A DNA stretch of 33,761 nt, taken from the NCBI GenBank assembly GCA_004356305.1, contig SMXJ01000111.1:1-33761 (forward strand), written 5' to 3'. Positions 13,925-23,033 of this stretch are shown here, in pieces; within the stretch, counting starts at the first letter, position 1, and each line of letters begins with the position of its first letter. The stretch is from Bacteroidota bacterium (lineage in GTDB: Bacteria > Bacteroidota > Bacteroidia > Flavobacteriales > Flavobacteriaceae). Position numbers and translations under genes: made by a program. The notes below the pieces were generated by a model that was not told where the DNA came from, ran no database searches, and saw only the letters and a program-made list of their open reading frames with translations.

Positions 13925-16900
13925 ATGCAAAAGAAGCTTGCCGACATCCTTTTCTCTACACGTCTTACCGCTATTTTATTCATTACTTTTGCTGTTTCTA
14001 TGGCGGTTGGTACGTTTATGGATGCCTCCTCTGATACCTCTCCTACGCCGTATTCACGTGAGATGATCTATAATGCCTGGTGGTTTGAAGCCATTATGGT
14101 ATTTTTCGTGATCAATTTTGTGGGGAATTTATTTCGGTTTCGATTGTATAGAAGAAAAAAATGGGCGACTCTTACATTTCATTTGGCATTTATTTTAATT
14201 CTAATAGGGGCTTTCGTAACACGTTACATCGGATACGAAGGATTAATGCCTATACGGGAAGGTGCAACCGAAAGTACATTTCTCTCTAAAGAAACATACC
14301 TAAAAGTTTTTATCGATGGGGATTATGAGGTCGATGGTGTTGCACAAAGAAGAAAAGTACCACAGAAAAAACTGGACCTTTCTGAGCGGTTGAGCAATAA
14401 ATTTACGATCGAAACGGATTACAACAAACAACCTATAACAATTTCATATAAAGATTTTATATCGAATGTAAAGGAGGGATTTATTCCTTCCGAAAATGGG
14501 GATGAGTATCTTAAAATAGTGGAGGCGGGTGATGGCGACAGGCATGATCACTGGCTTAAGGTAGGTAGTGAAACGCTTATTCATAATATTGCGTTTACCA
14601 TTAACAATCCGAAAGCCGGGGCGATCAATATTTTTGTTACTGATAATGAATATACGATTGAAAGTCCTTTTGAAGGGTCCTTTCTGCGAATGGCAGATCA
14701 ATTCCAAGGACAGGTAGTTGCAGATAGCGTACAGCCATTGAACCTGCGTTCCTTATACCAGGTTGCTAATATGGCCTTTGTTTTCCCCGAACCGGTTTCC
14801 AAAGGTAGCTATGGAATTATAAAAGCACCGGCGCCGGAGAAAACAAATCAGGATGTCCTGATAGTTGAAGTAACTTCGCTGGATGAAACCAAAACTGTAG
14901 AGCTCATCGGGGGGCAATATATCGCATCAGATCCCGAGAGTGTTGATATCGCAGGATTGAAAGTGTACCTAAGCTATGGTGCTGAAATATATCAATTGCC
15001 TTTCAGCATTACTTTAAACGATTTCATAGCGGATAAATATCCCGGTACCGAAACCGGCTATTCTGCGTTTAGATCCAAGATCACAGTGAACAACAGCGAA
15101 AGTGATTTTTACGATTACGATATTTATATGAACAATGTGTTAGATCACAAGGGTTTTCGCTTTTTTCAAGCTTCTTTTCATCCGGATGAAAAAGGTACCG
15201 TTCTTTCAGTAAATCACGATTTCTGGGGGACCTGGATCACCTATATCGGTTATTTTCTGCTTTATTTCGGCTTATTGTCTATACTTTTCAATCGTAATAC
15301 GCGCTTTGCCGATCTAAGGAGAATGCTAACTATAGTGAAAGATAAAAAGGCCAACATCACTACGGTGCTGTTATTATTTCTCTCTGTTTCCGGTTTTGCA
15401 CAGGAGAAAGATCATATCCAAAGAGCAACTCTTCAACAAATAGATTCTATTGTTTTTGCAAATGCCGTGAATAAAGAACACGCAGCGAAGTTTGGCAGGT
15501 TGGTGCTTCAGGATAATGGAAGGATGAAACCCATCAATACATTCGCGAGTGAATTACTTCGGAAGGTGAGTGGTAAGAATACCTATGGCGACCTGGATGC
15601 CAATCAGGTCTTTTTGTCGATGGTCCAAATTCCACAACTCTGGTTCGAGGTCCCATTGATGAAATTGGACTGGCGGAACGATAGTATCAAAAAGATATTG
15701 GGTGTGCCTAAGGATGTATCGAAAGCATCCATTATTGATATGCTGGATGAAAATATGCAGAACAAAATAGGTCCTTATCTCCAGGAGGCCAGCATAAAAA
15801 TGAATCCCAATCAGTTTGAAAAGGACTTCATTAAATTGGGCCAAAAGTCCTATTTACTCGATCAGGCATTGAGCGGTGGGATCCTAAAGATCTTTCCTGT
15901 TCCCGGCGATCTAAATAACAAATGGATTTCCAATGCAGAACTTTCACAATCGAATATCAGGGGAAAGGATTCTGTTTTTATCTCAGAAATTATCTCAGGA
16001 TACCGTCTTACTTTAGATTATGCCAGACAGAGTAATGATTACAGTCAGGCAGATAAAGTGCTGGATCTTATCATAGAATACCAACAAAAGTATGGCGGTG
16101 AAGTGTTGCTTTCAGATAACAAAATAGACGCGGAGATCTTTTACAATAAAGCAAATCTATTCAATAGATTGTATCACTACTTCGCCATGTTTGGGTTTTT
16201 CATGTTCAGCTTTATAATTGTTCAGATCTTTTATGAGAATAGGGTAGTAAACTTTTCAGTAAAATTCTTTAAAGTGTGCATTTGGGCCTTATTTCTACTT
16301 ATGACGGCAGGATTGATAGCGCGTTGGTACATTAGTGGTCACGCACCCTGGAGCGATGCTTATGAGAGCGTGATCTATGTGAGCTGGGCCACAGTCCTTT
16401 TTGGATTGGTATTTGGAAGAAAGAGTGATCTTACCGTAGCTTCCACCGCCTTTGTCGCATCCATTTTGCTTTGGGTAGCGCATTTAAATTGGTTGGATCC
16501 ATCGATTGCCAATTTACAGCCCGTTTTGGATAGTTATTGGTTGATGATACATGTTGCGGTGATCGTAGCGAGTTACGGACCCTTTACGTTAGGCTGGATA
16601 CTTGGGATCACTGCGTTGCTGCTGATGGTGTTTACCACCAAAAAGAACAAGTCGAAAATGGACCTGAACATCAAGGAAATTACCATTATTACTGAAATGG
16701 CACTTACCGTAGGTTTGGTCATGTTGGCAATCGGTAATTTTCTAGGAGGACAATGGGCCAATGAGAGTTGGGGGCGCTATTGGGGGTGGGATCCAAAAGA
16801 GACCTGGGCACTTATAAGTATTATGGTATACGCTTTTGTCATACACATGCGATTGGTTCCCGGTCTTAGGGGAAGATGGTTTTTTAATGTCATGGCAGTC

Positions 16901-17086
16901 TTTGCTTTTGCGTCCATATTGATGACGTATTTTGGTGTGAATTTCTATTTAACCGGACTACATTCATATGCGAGCGGAGATGTTCCGGTTACTCCCGGAT
17001 TTGTGTTCTACTTGACGGCATTTTTATTGCTGTTGTCTGTGGTATCCTATTTTCAGTACAAAAAACACTACAAAAAAAAAGGATAA
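13925..17086 (+). CDS. ccsBA: Fused ResB-CcsA cytochrome c assembly protein (System II, CcsBA)
   Basis: A 1053-residue inner-membrane protein exporting haem and attaching it to apocytochromes c in the periplasm. Residues about 1-470 form the ResB/CcsB part, with membrane helices near 15-30, 50-65, 75-95 and 435-455. A long periplasmic region of about 280 residues follows. From about 740 to the end is the CcsA/CcmC-like part. The haem-handling WWD region is WANESWGRYWGWDPKETWAL (944-963). Candidate haem-ligand His residues are H853, H876, H974 and H1013. The length and fusion are normal for Bacteroidota. The lysine-rich C-terminus (HYKKKG) is encoded by an A-tract that doubles as part of a minus-strand terminator. 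Confidence 0.94.
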   Translation: MQKKLADILFSTRLTAILFITFAVSMAVGTFMDASSDTSPTPYSREMIYNAWWFEAIMVFFVINFVGNLFRFRLYRRKKWATLTFHLAFILILIGAFVTRYIGYEGLMPIREGATESTFLSKETYLKVFIDGDYEVDGVAQRRKVPQKKLDLSERLSNKFTIETDYNKQPITISYKDFISNVKEGFIPSENGDEYLKIVEAGDGDRHDHWLKVGSETLIHNIAFTINNPKAGAINIFVTDNEYTIESPFEGSFLRMADQFQGQVVADSVQPLNLRSLYQVANMAFVFPEPVSKGSYGIIKAPAPEKTNQDVLIVEVTSLDETKTVELIGGQYIASDPESVDIAGLKVYLSYGAEIYQLPFSITLNDFIADKYPGTETGYSAFRSKITVNNSESDFYDYDIYMNNVLDHKGFRFFQASFHPDEKGTVLSVNHDFWGTWITYIGYFLLYFGLLSILFNRNTRFADLRRMLTIVKDKKANITTVLLLFLSVSGFAQEKDHIQRATLQQIDSIVFANAVNKEHAAKFGRLVLQDNGRMKPINTFASELLRKVSGKNTYGDLDANQVFLSMVQIPQLWFEVPLMKLDWRNDSIKKILGVPKDVSKASIIDMLDENMQNKIGPYLQEASIKMNPNQFEKDFIKLGQKSYLLDQALSGGILKIFPVPGDLNNKWISNAELSQSNIRGKDSVFISEIISGYRLTLDYARQSNDYSQADKVLDLIIEYQQKYGGEVLLSDNKIDAEIFYNKANLFNRLYHYFAMFGFFMFSFIIVQIFYENRVVNFSVKFFKVCIWALFLLMTAGLIARWYISGHAPWSDAYESVIYVSWATVLFGLVFGRKSDLTVASTAFVASILLWVAHLNWLDPSIANLQPVLDSYWLMIHVAVIVASYGPFTLGWILGITALLLMVFTTKKNKSKMDLNIKEITIITEMALTVGLVMLAIGNFLGGQWANESWGRYWGWDPKETWALISIMVYAFVIHMRLVPGLRGRWFFNVMAVFAFASILMTYFGVNFYLTGLHSYASGDVPVTPGFVFYLTAFLLLLSVVSYFQYKKHYKKKG

Positions 17087-17104
17087 GCAGTTACACTTAT
17101 CCTT
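17072..17104 (-). terminator. Minus-strand terminator overlapping the end of ccsBA
   Basis: AAGGATAAG (17079-17087) and CTTATCCTT (17096-17104) form a 9-base perfect stem with an 8-base loop. The long tract is A9 on the plus strand, hence T9 on the minus strand after the hairpin. It therefore terminates the minus-strand gene at 17160-18467. It includes the ccsBA stop codon (17084-17086) and its last Lys codons. Confidence 0.8.
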
Positions 17105-17159
17105 CTCGCCATAATAAAAACAATCGTTGATCAGGTTTTAATATCCTAACAGGGACCGG

Positions 17160-18467
17160 CTAATTATAGATGTAATCCGGTTGCGAATCTACCATACGGT
17201 AATCCTGTTGTATATGTTCGCCTATCTCCAGTTTTACGTATAATTCTTTGGTCAATTCTTCGATTTCATATTCGGTTGATTTGAGTTTTCTAGCAATTTT
17301 GGTGTTGTCCTTTCCTTCGGAAATATATTGTAATAACTTAATTTCAAGACCGTCGAGATCATAATGCATAATTAAATTCTCCAGGTATACATCTTCCACT
17401 AGTTTTTCGGTCTTTTCACGTGCGGATAATACTTCTTGTCTTTTCAAGAAAATACGTAGTTCCGCTTGTCGAAGAATAACCTCCTCTTTGATCGCTTGCA
17501 TACGATACATGATCGCATAGGTGATAATCAACATCTCGGCAATAGCAGCGGCTTTTATATGAATAGTTTGGGTCGCTAAAAAGTCAATACCCAATTGGTT
17601 GAAGACAAAAAAGTCCAGGCAGAACAACAGAGGAATAAATGAAGCTATGGCATAAAACTTTGCAAAATTCTTTCTACTGAATAAATACACTCCCGCCAGG
17701 AAGTAAGTTCCAAGAACACCAAATAACAGACCATTTGTAATATTGATAAAGTCGGCATTCGCGGTGATCCAACCTGCGGTCAATAAAAAAGCAGCAGCTC
17801 CTAACAACGAAAGGGTGAAGTATTTTAATTTTGGTAAAAATTCGCCTAGCAATAGATATTTTGAAGCAAACAAGGCACTAAATGCAGTCGCTACGAATAA
17901 GAACAATGTTTGATTATTAAAAAGGTTCTCTGCGTTATCCAATCCGAACAATGAGAAAAGTCCATCACTAAAGAATAGTAGTAAGGACATACTCGCCAAC
18001 GTAAATGAATAGAACAAAAATGTTTTTTCTTCAAAGAGAAAGAAACATACCAGATTGAGTAAAACCAGCATCGATGCAAAGCCATAATACAATCCTTGTC
18101 TGAAAATGGTTTGAGTATCCTCGGAAGCTTCATTTCGTAACGTAGAATTTTTTTCAATCACCGTCGAAAAACTTATACCGCCTCCAGTATTATTTTTGTA
18201 GGAATTTTCTGAAAAATTAAAATTTTCGCCAAAATTCCCAAAACTTTTATCATAATAGAATGTTCCATCGACAGGGATCATATAAAGTGATGGATACAAG
18301 TAGTTGTATTGACCATTAAAGTCACCGCCGTTTTTGCCCTGAAAGGTAGAACTATCATAGGTTTGAAGGCTGATGCTATTGGTTTTGATCTCCACTCGAA
18401 CTACCTTCTTTTTTGCCTGAACATTAAGACAGAAAAGCAAGGTAAAAAGTAATAATACTGACCTCAT
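17160..18467 (-). CDS. 7TM membrane protein with degenerate LuxR-like C-terminal domain
   Basis: A 435-residue protein with a signal peptide (MRSVLLLFTLLFCLNVQA) and an exported segment of about 100 residues. About seven hydrophobic helices (roughly 125-320) resemble the 7TM-DISM sensor module. A coiled coil follows (about 322-365), then a cytoplasmic tail. In the tail, residues 370-416 (DLDGLEIKLLQYISEGKDNT, then KIARKL, then ELYVKLEIGE) follow the spacing of a LuxR/GerE helix-turn-helix, including the E(I)xxL..I.EGK.N..IA..L core. The recognition helix (KSTEYEIEELTKEL) is atypical. It may be a membrane-tethered regulator, or the helix-turn-helix may have lost DNA binding. It is monocistronic with its own terminator at 17072-17104. 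Stimulus and targets are unknown. Confidence 0.75.
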   Translation of the reverse strand: MRSVLLLFTLLFCLNVQAKKKVVRVEIKTNSISLQTYDSSTFQGKNGGDFNGQYNYLYPSLYMIPVDGTFYYDKSFGNFGENFNFSENSYKNNTGGGISFSTVIEKNSTLRNEASEDTQTIFRQGLYYGFASMLVLLNLVCFFLFEEKTFLFYSFTLASMSLLLFFSDGLFSLFGLDNAENLFNNQTLFLFVATAFSALFASKYLLLGEFLPKLKYFTLSLLGAAAFLLTAGWITANADFINITNGLLFGVLGTYFLAGVYLFSRKNFAKFYAIASFIPLLFCLDFFVFNQLGIDFLATQTIHIKAAAIAEMLIITYAIMYRMQAIKEEVILRQAELRIFLKRQEVLSAREKTEKLVEDVYLENLIMHYDLDGLEIKLLQYISEGKDNTKIARKLKSTEYEIEELTKELYVKLEIGEHIQQDYRMVDSQPDYIYN

Positions 18468-18656
18468 TTTAAGTAGGTTTTACAAATTTGGGTAGTTCAA
18501 TATACAAAAAAATTACACTTTACCTAATTAAATTGCATTTGGTCGATATAGGCACCTTTAAACACCTAATCATTTGTAGGATAATTCTTATAAATCCAAT
18601 AAAAATTGACCGTTCATGATAGACCGCCTATTTAGTATATTTTAAGCTGTAGATTT

Positions 18657-20048
18657 TTATTCGCCTACCATGTTTTCGGGTTTTACCCATGCGTCAAATT
18701 CTGAAGCTGTGAGATAGCCCAGATTTATAGCTTCTTCTTTTAAAGTAGTGCCATTTTTATGTGCAGTATTCGCAATTTCGGCGGCTTTATGATAGCCAAT
18801 TTTCGTGTTCAAAGCAGTAACGAGCATCAATGAATTGTCCAATAATCGCTTGATTACCTCATAATTTGGTTGGATTCCTTGAACGCAATTAATATCAAAG
18901 GACACGCACGAATCGCCTAGCAGTTGTGCAGAATGTAAGATATTGGCTGCCATTAACGGTTTGAATACATTTAACTCGTAATGACCCTGCATACCACCGA
19001 TACTTATGGCTACATCGTTACCCAATACCTGGGCACATACCATGGTTAAAGCTTCACATTGAGTTGGATTTACCTTTCCGGGCATGATAGAAGAACCGGG
19101 TTCGTTAGCAGGAATAGTTATTTCTCCAATTCCGCTTCTGGGGCCACTCGCCAACATCCGGATATCATTTGCAATTTTATTCAGGGATACAGCTAATTGT
19201 TTTAATGCTCCATGCGATTCGACAAGGGCGTCGTGAGCTGCCAGAGCTTCAAATTTGTTCTCTGCGGAAATAAATGGGAGTCCCGTAAATTGGGCGATAT
19301 AGGCTGAAACTATATCCGCATATCCCTTTGGAGTGTTTATTCCCGTGCCCACTGCTGTCCCGCCTAAGGCTAATTGTGAAAGATGTTCCAGGGTGTTTTT
19401 CAGGGCTTTTATACCGTGCTTCAATTGCGCTGCATATCCGCTGAATTCCTGCCCAAGTGTTAGGGGAGTGGCATCCATCAAGTGAGTGCGTCCAATTTTA
19501 ACACAACTACTGAACTCCGTTGATTTATTTAGTAGGGTAGCCTGTAATTGTTTTACACCCGGGAGGGTCACCTCAACTATTTTCTTGTAAGCAGCAATAT
19601 GCATTCCGGTAGGAAAGGTATCGTTGGAAGATTGCGACTGGTTCACGTCGTCATTGGGCTGAAGTGTTTTCTCACCTTCGCCAATGGTTTTTCCGGCCAA
19701 TTGATGCGCCCGATTAGCGATCACCTCATTTACATTCATATTACTTTGAGTACCACTGCCGGTTTGCCAAATTACCAACGGAAATTGATCGTCGTGTTTT
19801 CCTTCCAGGATCTCATCACAAACTTTTGCGATCAAATCTCTTTTTTCTTCAGTTAAGACACCTAATTCACAATTGGTATAGGCCGCAGCTTTTTTCAGAT
19901 AAGCGAAACCATAGACCACTTCCAAAGGCATAGAAGCAGGAGCTCCAATTTTAAAGTTATTACGTGAACGTTCCGTTTGAGCGCCCCAAAGTTTATCGGA
20001 CGGTACCTGTACCTCGCCCATCGTATCTTTTTCGATCCTGAATGCCAT
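18657..20048 (-). CDS. fumC: Class II fumarate hydratase
   Basis: Interconverts fumarate and L-malate in the TCA cycle; an oxygen-stable, iron-free homotetramer in the cytosol. The signature loop GSSIMPGKVNP is at residues 318-328. The N-terminal GAQTERSRNNFKIG, the TGSGTQSNMNVNEV region and the catalytic His in GRTHLMDATP (residue 189) are intact. Length is 463 residues from ATG 20048, the family norm. The upstream ATG at 20072 is rejected because a consensus promoter at 20070-20100 overlaps it and MAFRIEKDTMGEV is the usual N-terminus. It is transcribed on its own, divergently from the 57-residue membrane protein gene; the two promoter regions lie about 45 bases apart. Confidence 0.97.
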   Translation of the reverse strand: MAFRIEKDTMGEVQVPSDKLWGAQTERSRNNFKIGAPASMPLEVVYGFAYLKKAAAYTNCELGVLTEEKRDLIAKVCDEILEGKHDDQFPLVIWQTGSGTQSNMNVNEVIANRAHQLAGKTIGEGEKTLQPNDDVNQSQSSNDTFPTGMHIAAYKKIVEVTLPGVKQLQATLLNKSTEFSSCVKIGRTHLMDATPLTLGQEFSGYAAQLKHGIKALKNTLEHLSQLALGGTAVGTGINTPKGYADIVSAYIAQFTGLPFISAENKFEALAAHDALVESHGALKQLAVSLNKIANDIRMLASGPRSGIGEITIPANEPGSSIMPGKVNPTQCEALTMVCAQVLGNDVAISIGGMQGHYELNVFKPLMAANILHSAQLLGDSCVSFDINCVQGIQPNYEVIKRLLDNSLMLVTALNTKIGYHKAAEIANTAHKNGTTLKEEAINLGYLTASEFDAWVKPENMVGE

Positions 20049-20069
20049 ATGTGTTTTTCTTAGACCCTG

Positions 20070-20100
20070 CAAAGGTACGAAATCGTCTATTTGTACTCAA
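20070..20100 (-). promoter_or_regulatory. Consensus promoter of fumC
   Basis: On the minus strand TTG (20098-20100) is followed after 20 bases by TACCTTTG (20070-20077). Both elements match the Bacteroidota consensus, with a short leader to ATG 20048. Confidence 0.8.
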
Positions 20101-20143
20101 CTTCACAGCTGTTTAATTCATGTGAATAAATCGGTTGGAATTA

Positions 20144-20175
20144 TTGTTTTTTCTGAAAAATTCACTTTATCTTTG
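20144..20175 (+). promoter_or_regulatory. Consensus promoter of the 57-residue membrane protein gene
   Basis: TTG (20144-20146), 21 bases, then TATCTTTG (20168-20175). The promoter lies inside a longer TTG-started reading of the frame, which decides in favour of the ATG at 20198. Confidence 0.75.
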
Positions 20176-20197
20176 CCGAAACAAAACACCCTGTATC

Positions 20198-20371
20198 ATG
20201 TTCGATTTCGGTCAATATTTGGGATTTCTTGCATTCCTGACCATTTTAACCATAGGATTTTGGTTGATGTTCTTCCTGATTGCATTTATTCCGTACTGGT
20301 TAGGAGGAACTTTGCTGGAGATTTTTAGAATGAAGCGTGAAGCCAAACGTAAGGCCAGAGAAGAATCTTGA
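20198..20371 (+). CDS. 57-residue membrane protein of unknown function
   Basis: Starting at ATG 20198, the frame encodes a small protein with one or two hydrophobic helices (FLAFLTILTIGFWLMFFLIA, then FIPYWLGG) and a short basic cytoplasmic tail (MKREAKRKAREES). A consensus promoter 23 bases upstream and an intrinsic terminator 25 bases after the stop make a complete small transcription unit, which is strong support for a real gene. No family was recognised. It may be a membrane-stress or complex-assembly small protein, but that is speculation. Confidence 0.8.
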   Translation: MFDFGQYLGFLAFLTILTIGFWLMFFLIAFIPYWLGGTLLEIFRMKREAKRKAREES

Positions 20372-20395
20372 TCAATTTTTCATATTAATGTAAAT

Positions 20396-20421
20396 AGGAG
20401 TTCAATCGAACTTCCTTTTTT
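20396..20421 (+). terminator. Intrinsic terminator after the 57-residue protein gene
   Basis: AGGAGTTC (20396-20403) pairs with GAACTTCCT (20408-20416), with one bulged base and a 4-base loop, followed by a run of T. The T-run reaches into the stop codon of the convergent TonB-dependent receptor gene. Confidence 0.8.
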
Positions 20422-22894
20422 ATCCTCCAAAACCACCTTCTTCTTCAAATTCAGCTCCTCGACCGTTGCGTTGCCGTTCCTTTTTTTGGTTAAATCGATA
20501 CGTAAAATTCAAATTAATTTGTCGTTCTCTCCATTGAAATTCACTATAACTCCTAAAAGTATCAGTTAGTGTAACCGATTTTCTTTTTCTCGAGTTCAAC
20601 AGATCGCTTACACTAATACCAATAGTAGCATTGTCTTTTAGAAAGTCTTTACTTACCCCGAGGTTTATAGAAAAAATACCTTCGCTCTCCGTTTGTGAAT
20701 TGTTTCGTGGACCGCGATAAAAAGCATTGGTCTGCCATTCTATCCGAGCGGGGAGTGTCACCTTAATGCTCAATCGCGAAAACCAACTGGTATCTTCGGC
20801 ACCATAGTCTACACCATTGAAATCACCTTCGGTAACAAATCTAAATATATTTAAACTGCCGTTTAACCGCAACCATTTGGCAGCGTTAAATAGCATCCCG
20901 GCTTCAAATCCATATCGCTGATTTGTCGCCAGATTAATTGGTATACTACGTATGATCGGGATACCGTTTGAAGTCAGCTCACCGGTATCTTCACGGATGC
21001 GGGTAAACGCACCGGTCTCATATTGATAATAAACGGACGATGTTAAAGTGATTTTTTCCCAGCGATTTAGGTAGCCAAGATCAAAGGCACTAGCGTAGGC
21101 AGGATCCAGACCCGGGTTTCCTTGAAATACATTCGCTTCACTCGAACGGGATGGAAATGGATTTAAAAACCAATGTCTTGGCCGGTTGATCCTCCTGTTG
21201 TATCCGAAGGTGATATTTTCTTTTTCGTTCAATTCATAAACAAGATTTACCGTAGGAAAGAGCCCGATAAAATCCTTATCGAAGTTTATATTGAATTCAT
21301 CATTATTAGAAACATCTTCTCCCGTCACTTCACCTTTTAAAGAAGTGGATTCCATTCGAAGACCTAAAAGAAATGAAAAATCTCCAATCTTGTTACCATA
21401 TTGAGTATAAAATGCTTGTACATTTTGTTTATAGGTAAATAAATTGGATATGCTGTCATTTCTCACAAAGACTCCTGTCGTCCCCACTTCTTCCAAAAGC
21501 ACGTAGTCTGTGATCTTTTTTTCGAATTTGCCTCTATATCCGGCCTCAAATTGGGCATTTTCTCCTATGGGTCGCACGTAGTCCAATTGCGCTAAATACT
21601 CGGTATTATCTTCTTCCTCAGAAATATCTTCAGATGGAAGAATTGTGGTTATCGGGAAAGTATTTCGTTCAACGATAAATGAATTATGAGTTTCTGTGTC
21701 CCTTTCAAACTGCAGATCCGTTGTAAGCTCATGGCCTTTGTCATCAAACCTATTCGTATAATTTAATGAGATCTGATACCCAAAATCATCTTCAGTTTCA
21801 GTTTCAGTTCTTATTCTGGAAATATTTAATATGTTCTGTTCATCAAATTCATCAGTGAAATTATTTATCACATCCTCATCGGATCCTAAATGCATAAATA
21901 CGGAAGCAGTAATCGACGATTTTTCAGTGATGAAATATTCCATTCCTAAATTAGTGTTGAATCGTCTGCTAGAACGATCATACTCCCGTTCTTCAATGAC
22001 TAATGGGTTTTCTACGGTATCTGAAAAGAAATTATTTTCGAAAATAGCATTTCCGGGAGACTTCCTATATCGATACCCGGAGCTATTAAAAATATTGAAT
22101 TTTTCGGTTCTAAGATTTATATTTCCCGACAAACCAAAACTGAATGGGTTCCCAATACTCGTTAGAATAGAACCGTTTAATCCTAGTGTTTTTTCCTGTC
22201 TTAGGACAATATTTAATATACCTGCAGTACCTTCTGCATCATATCGAGCCGACGGTGAAGTGATGACCTCTATACGATCTATAGATTCGGCAGGTAGTTG
22301 CCTAAGTGCATCCGTAGATCCAAATCCCGCGAGGGCTGAAGGTCTACCATTGATCAGGATCCGAACGTTTTCATTACCTCGCAGGGCGATAGTCCCATCC
22401 AAATCTACTGTTACCGAGGGCACATTATTTAAGGCGTCTCCTATAGTAGCTCCACTAGTGGTAAGGTCTTTTCCAATATGATATATTTTTTTATCGAGGC
22501 GTATTTGTACTTCGGTAGTTTCGGCGCGTATAACGATTTCGTCTAAAATTTCAGAATCCAACGATAGTGACATAGTTGGAAGTTTGGTATTCTTAAAAAT
22601 TCTTTGATTGGTTAAGGATTTGGTCTTATAAGAAATAAACTCGAAATGAATGGTATATACACCCTTGGGAACTTCGATATTGTAATTGCCTTTAGGATCG
22701 GTGATTCCCCCTTCGATTATTTTATCATCTTTGTCTACAAACACGATGGTAGCATACTCTAGTGGTAGATTAGTGCCCTTTTCCACGACTTTTCCTGTTA
22801 CCCTAACCTTGGCCGTATTATCACTGGAATTTCCACGCTGTGCAAAAAATAACGTAGATATAAGTAGAAATAGGACGCATATGGGTAGTCTCAT
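20420..22894 (-). CDS. TonB-dependent receptor with CarboxypepD-reg-like N-terminal domain
   Basis: An 824-residue outer-membrane receptor. After the signal peptide (MRLPICVLFLLISTLFFAQ) comes a carboxypeptidase-regulatory-like beta sandwich (about 30-115; VRVTGKVVEKGTNLPLEYAT and DPKGNYNIEVPKGVYTIHFEF). A plug region follows (about 120-235, with TIGDALNNVPSVTVDLDG, then VRILINGRPSAL and DRIEVITSPSARYDAEG), then a barrel of the outer-membrane beta-barrel 3 type. The C-terminus is unusual, with a charged and Gly-rich tail (GRGAEFEEEGGFGG). No SusD-like partner is adjacent, so the ligand is unknown; siderophore, peptide or metal are possible. A TATCTTTG element at 22902-22909 lies only 7 bases before the ATG. 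Confidence 0.92.
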   Translation of the reverse strand: MRLPICVLFLLISTLFFAQRGNSSDNTAKVRVTGKVVEKGTNLPLEYATIVFVDKDDKIIEGGITDPKGNYNIEVPKGVYTIHFEFISYKTKSLTNQRIFKNTKLPTMSLSLDSEILDEIVIRAETTEVQIRLDKKIYHIGKDLTTSGATIGDALNNVPSVTVDLDGTIALRGNENVRILINGRPSALAGFGSTDALRQLPAESIDRIEVITSPSARYDAEGTAGILNIVLRQEKTLGLNGSILTSIGNPFSFGLSGNINLRTEKFNIFNSSGYRYRKSPGNAIFENNFFSDTVENPLVIEEREYDRSSRRFNTNLGMEYFITEKSSITASVFMHLGSDEDVINNFTDEFDEQNILNISRIRTETETEDDFGYQISLNYTNRFDDKGHELTTDLQFERDTETHNSFIVERNTFPITTILPSEDISEEEDNTEYLAQLDYVRPIGENAQFEAGYRGKFEKKITDYVLLEEVGTTGVFVRNDSISNLFTYKQNVQAFYTQYGNKIGDFSFLLGLRMESTSLKGEVTGEDVSNNDEFNINFDKDFIGLFPTVNLVYELNEKENITFGYNRRINRPRHWFLNPFPSRSSEANVFQGNPGLDPAYASAFDLGYLNRWEKITLTSSVYYQYETGAFTRIREDTGELTSNGIPIIRSIPINLATNQRYGFEAGMLFNAAKWLRLNGSLNIFRFVTEGDFNGVDYGAEDTSWFSRLSIKVTLPARIEWQTNAFYRGPRNNSQTESEGIFSINLGVSKDFLKDNATIGISVSDLLNSRKRKSVTLTDTFRSYSEFQWRERQINLNFTYRFNQKKERQRNGRGAEFEEEGGFGG

Positions 22895-22901
22895 GTCAGT
22901 T

Positions 22902-22909
22902 CAAAGATA
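22902..22909 (-). promoter_or_regulatory. -7 element very close to the TonB receptor start
   Basis: TATCTTTG on the minus strand, a perfect TAnnTTTG, with its last base 8 positions upstream of the first base of the ATG (22894). The transcript would have almost no leader. No clear -33 partner was found. Confidence 0.45.
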
Positions 22910-23033
22910 TTTGACCACGAAAGTACATTATGGTTTGGTGACGTTTGCAAAATTTTTGTTAAAAGCGAATCGTCTATAAGAGTTCGATATTTGAAAAGAC
23001 AAAACAAGCTCTGTTATTAGATCTTAAATTTAA

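Noticed and set aside
20049..20072. Upstream ATG of fumC adding eight residues
   Set aside because: A consensus promoter at 20070-20100 overlaps it, so the transcript would start inside this extension.
20135..20197. TTG-started extension of the 57-residue protein
   Set aside because: Contains the promoter (20144-20175), so it cannot be translated from that transcript.
21831..22481. A 216-codon plus-strand frame opposite the TonB receptor
   Set aside because: It is antisense to the plug region with well-conserved motifs; its own translation is low in protein-like features.
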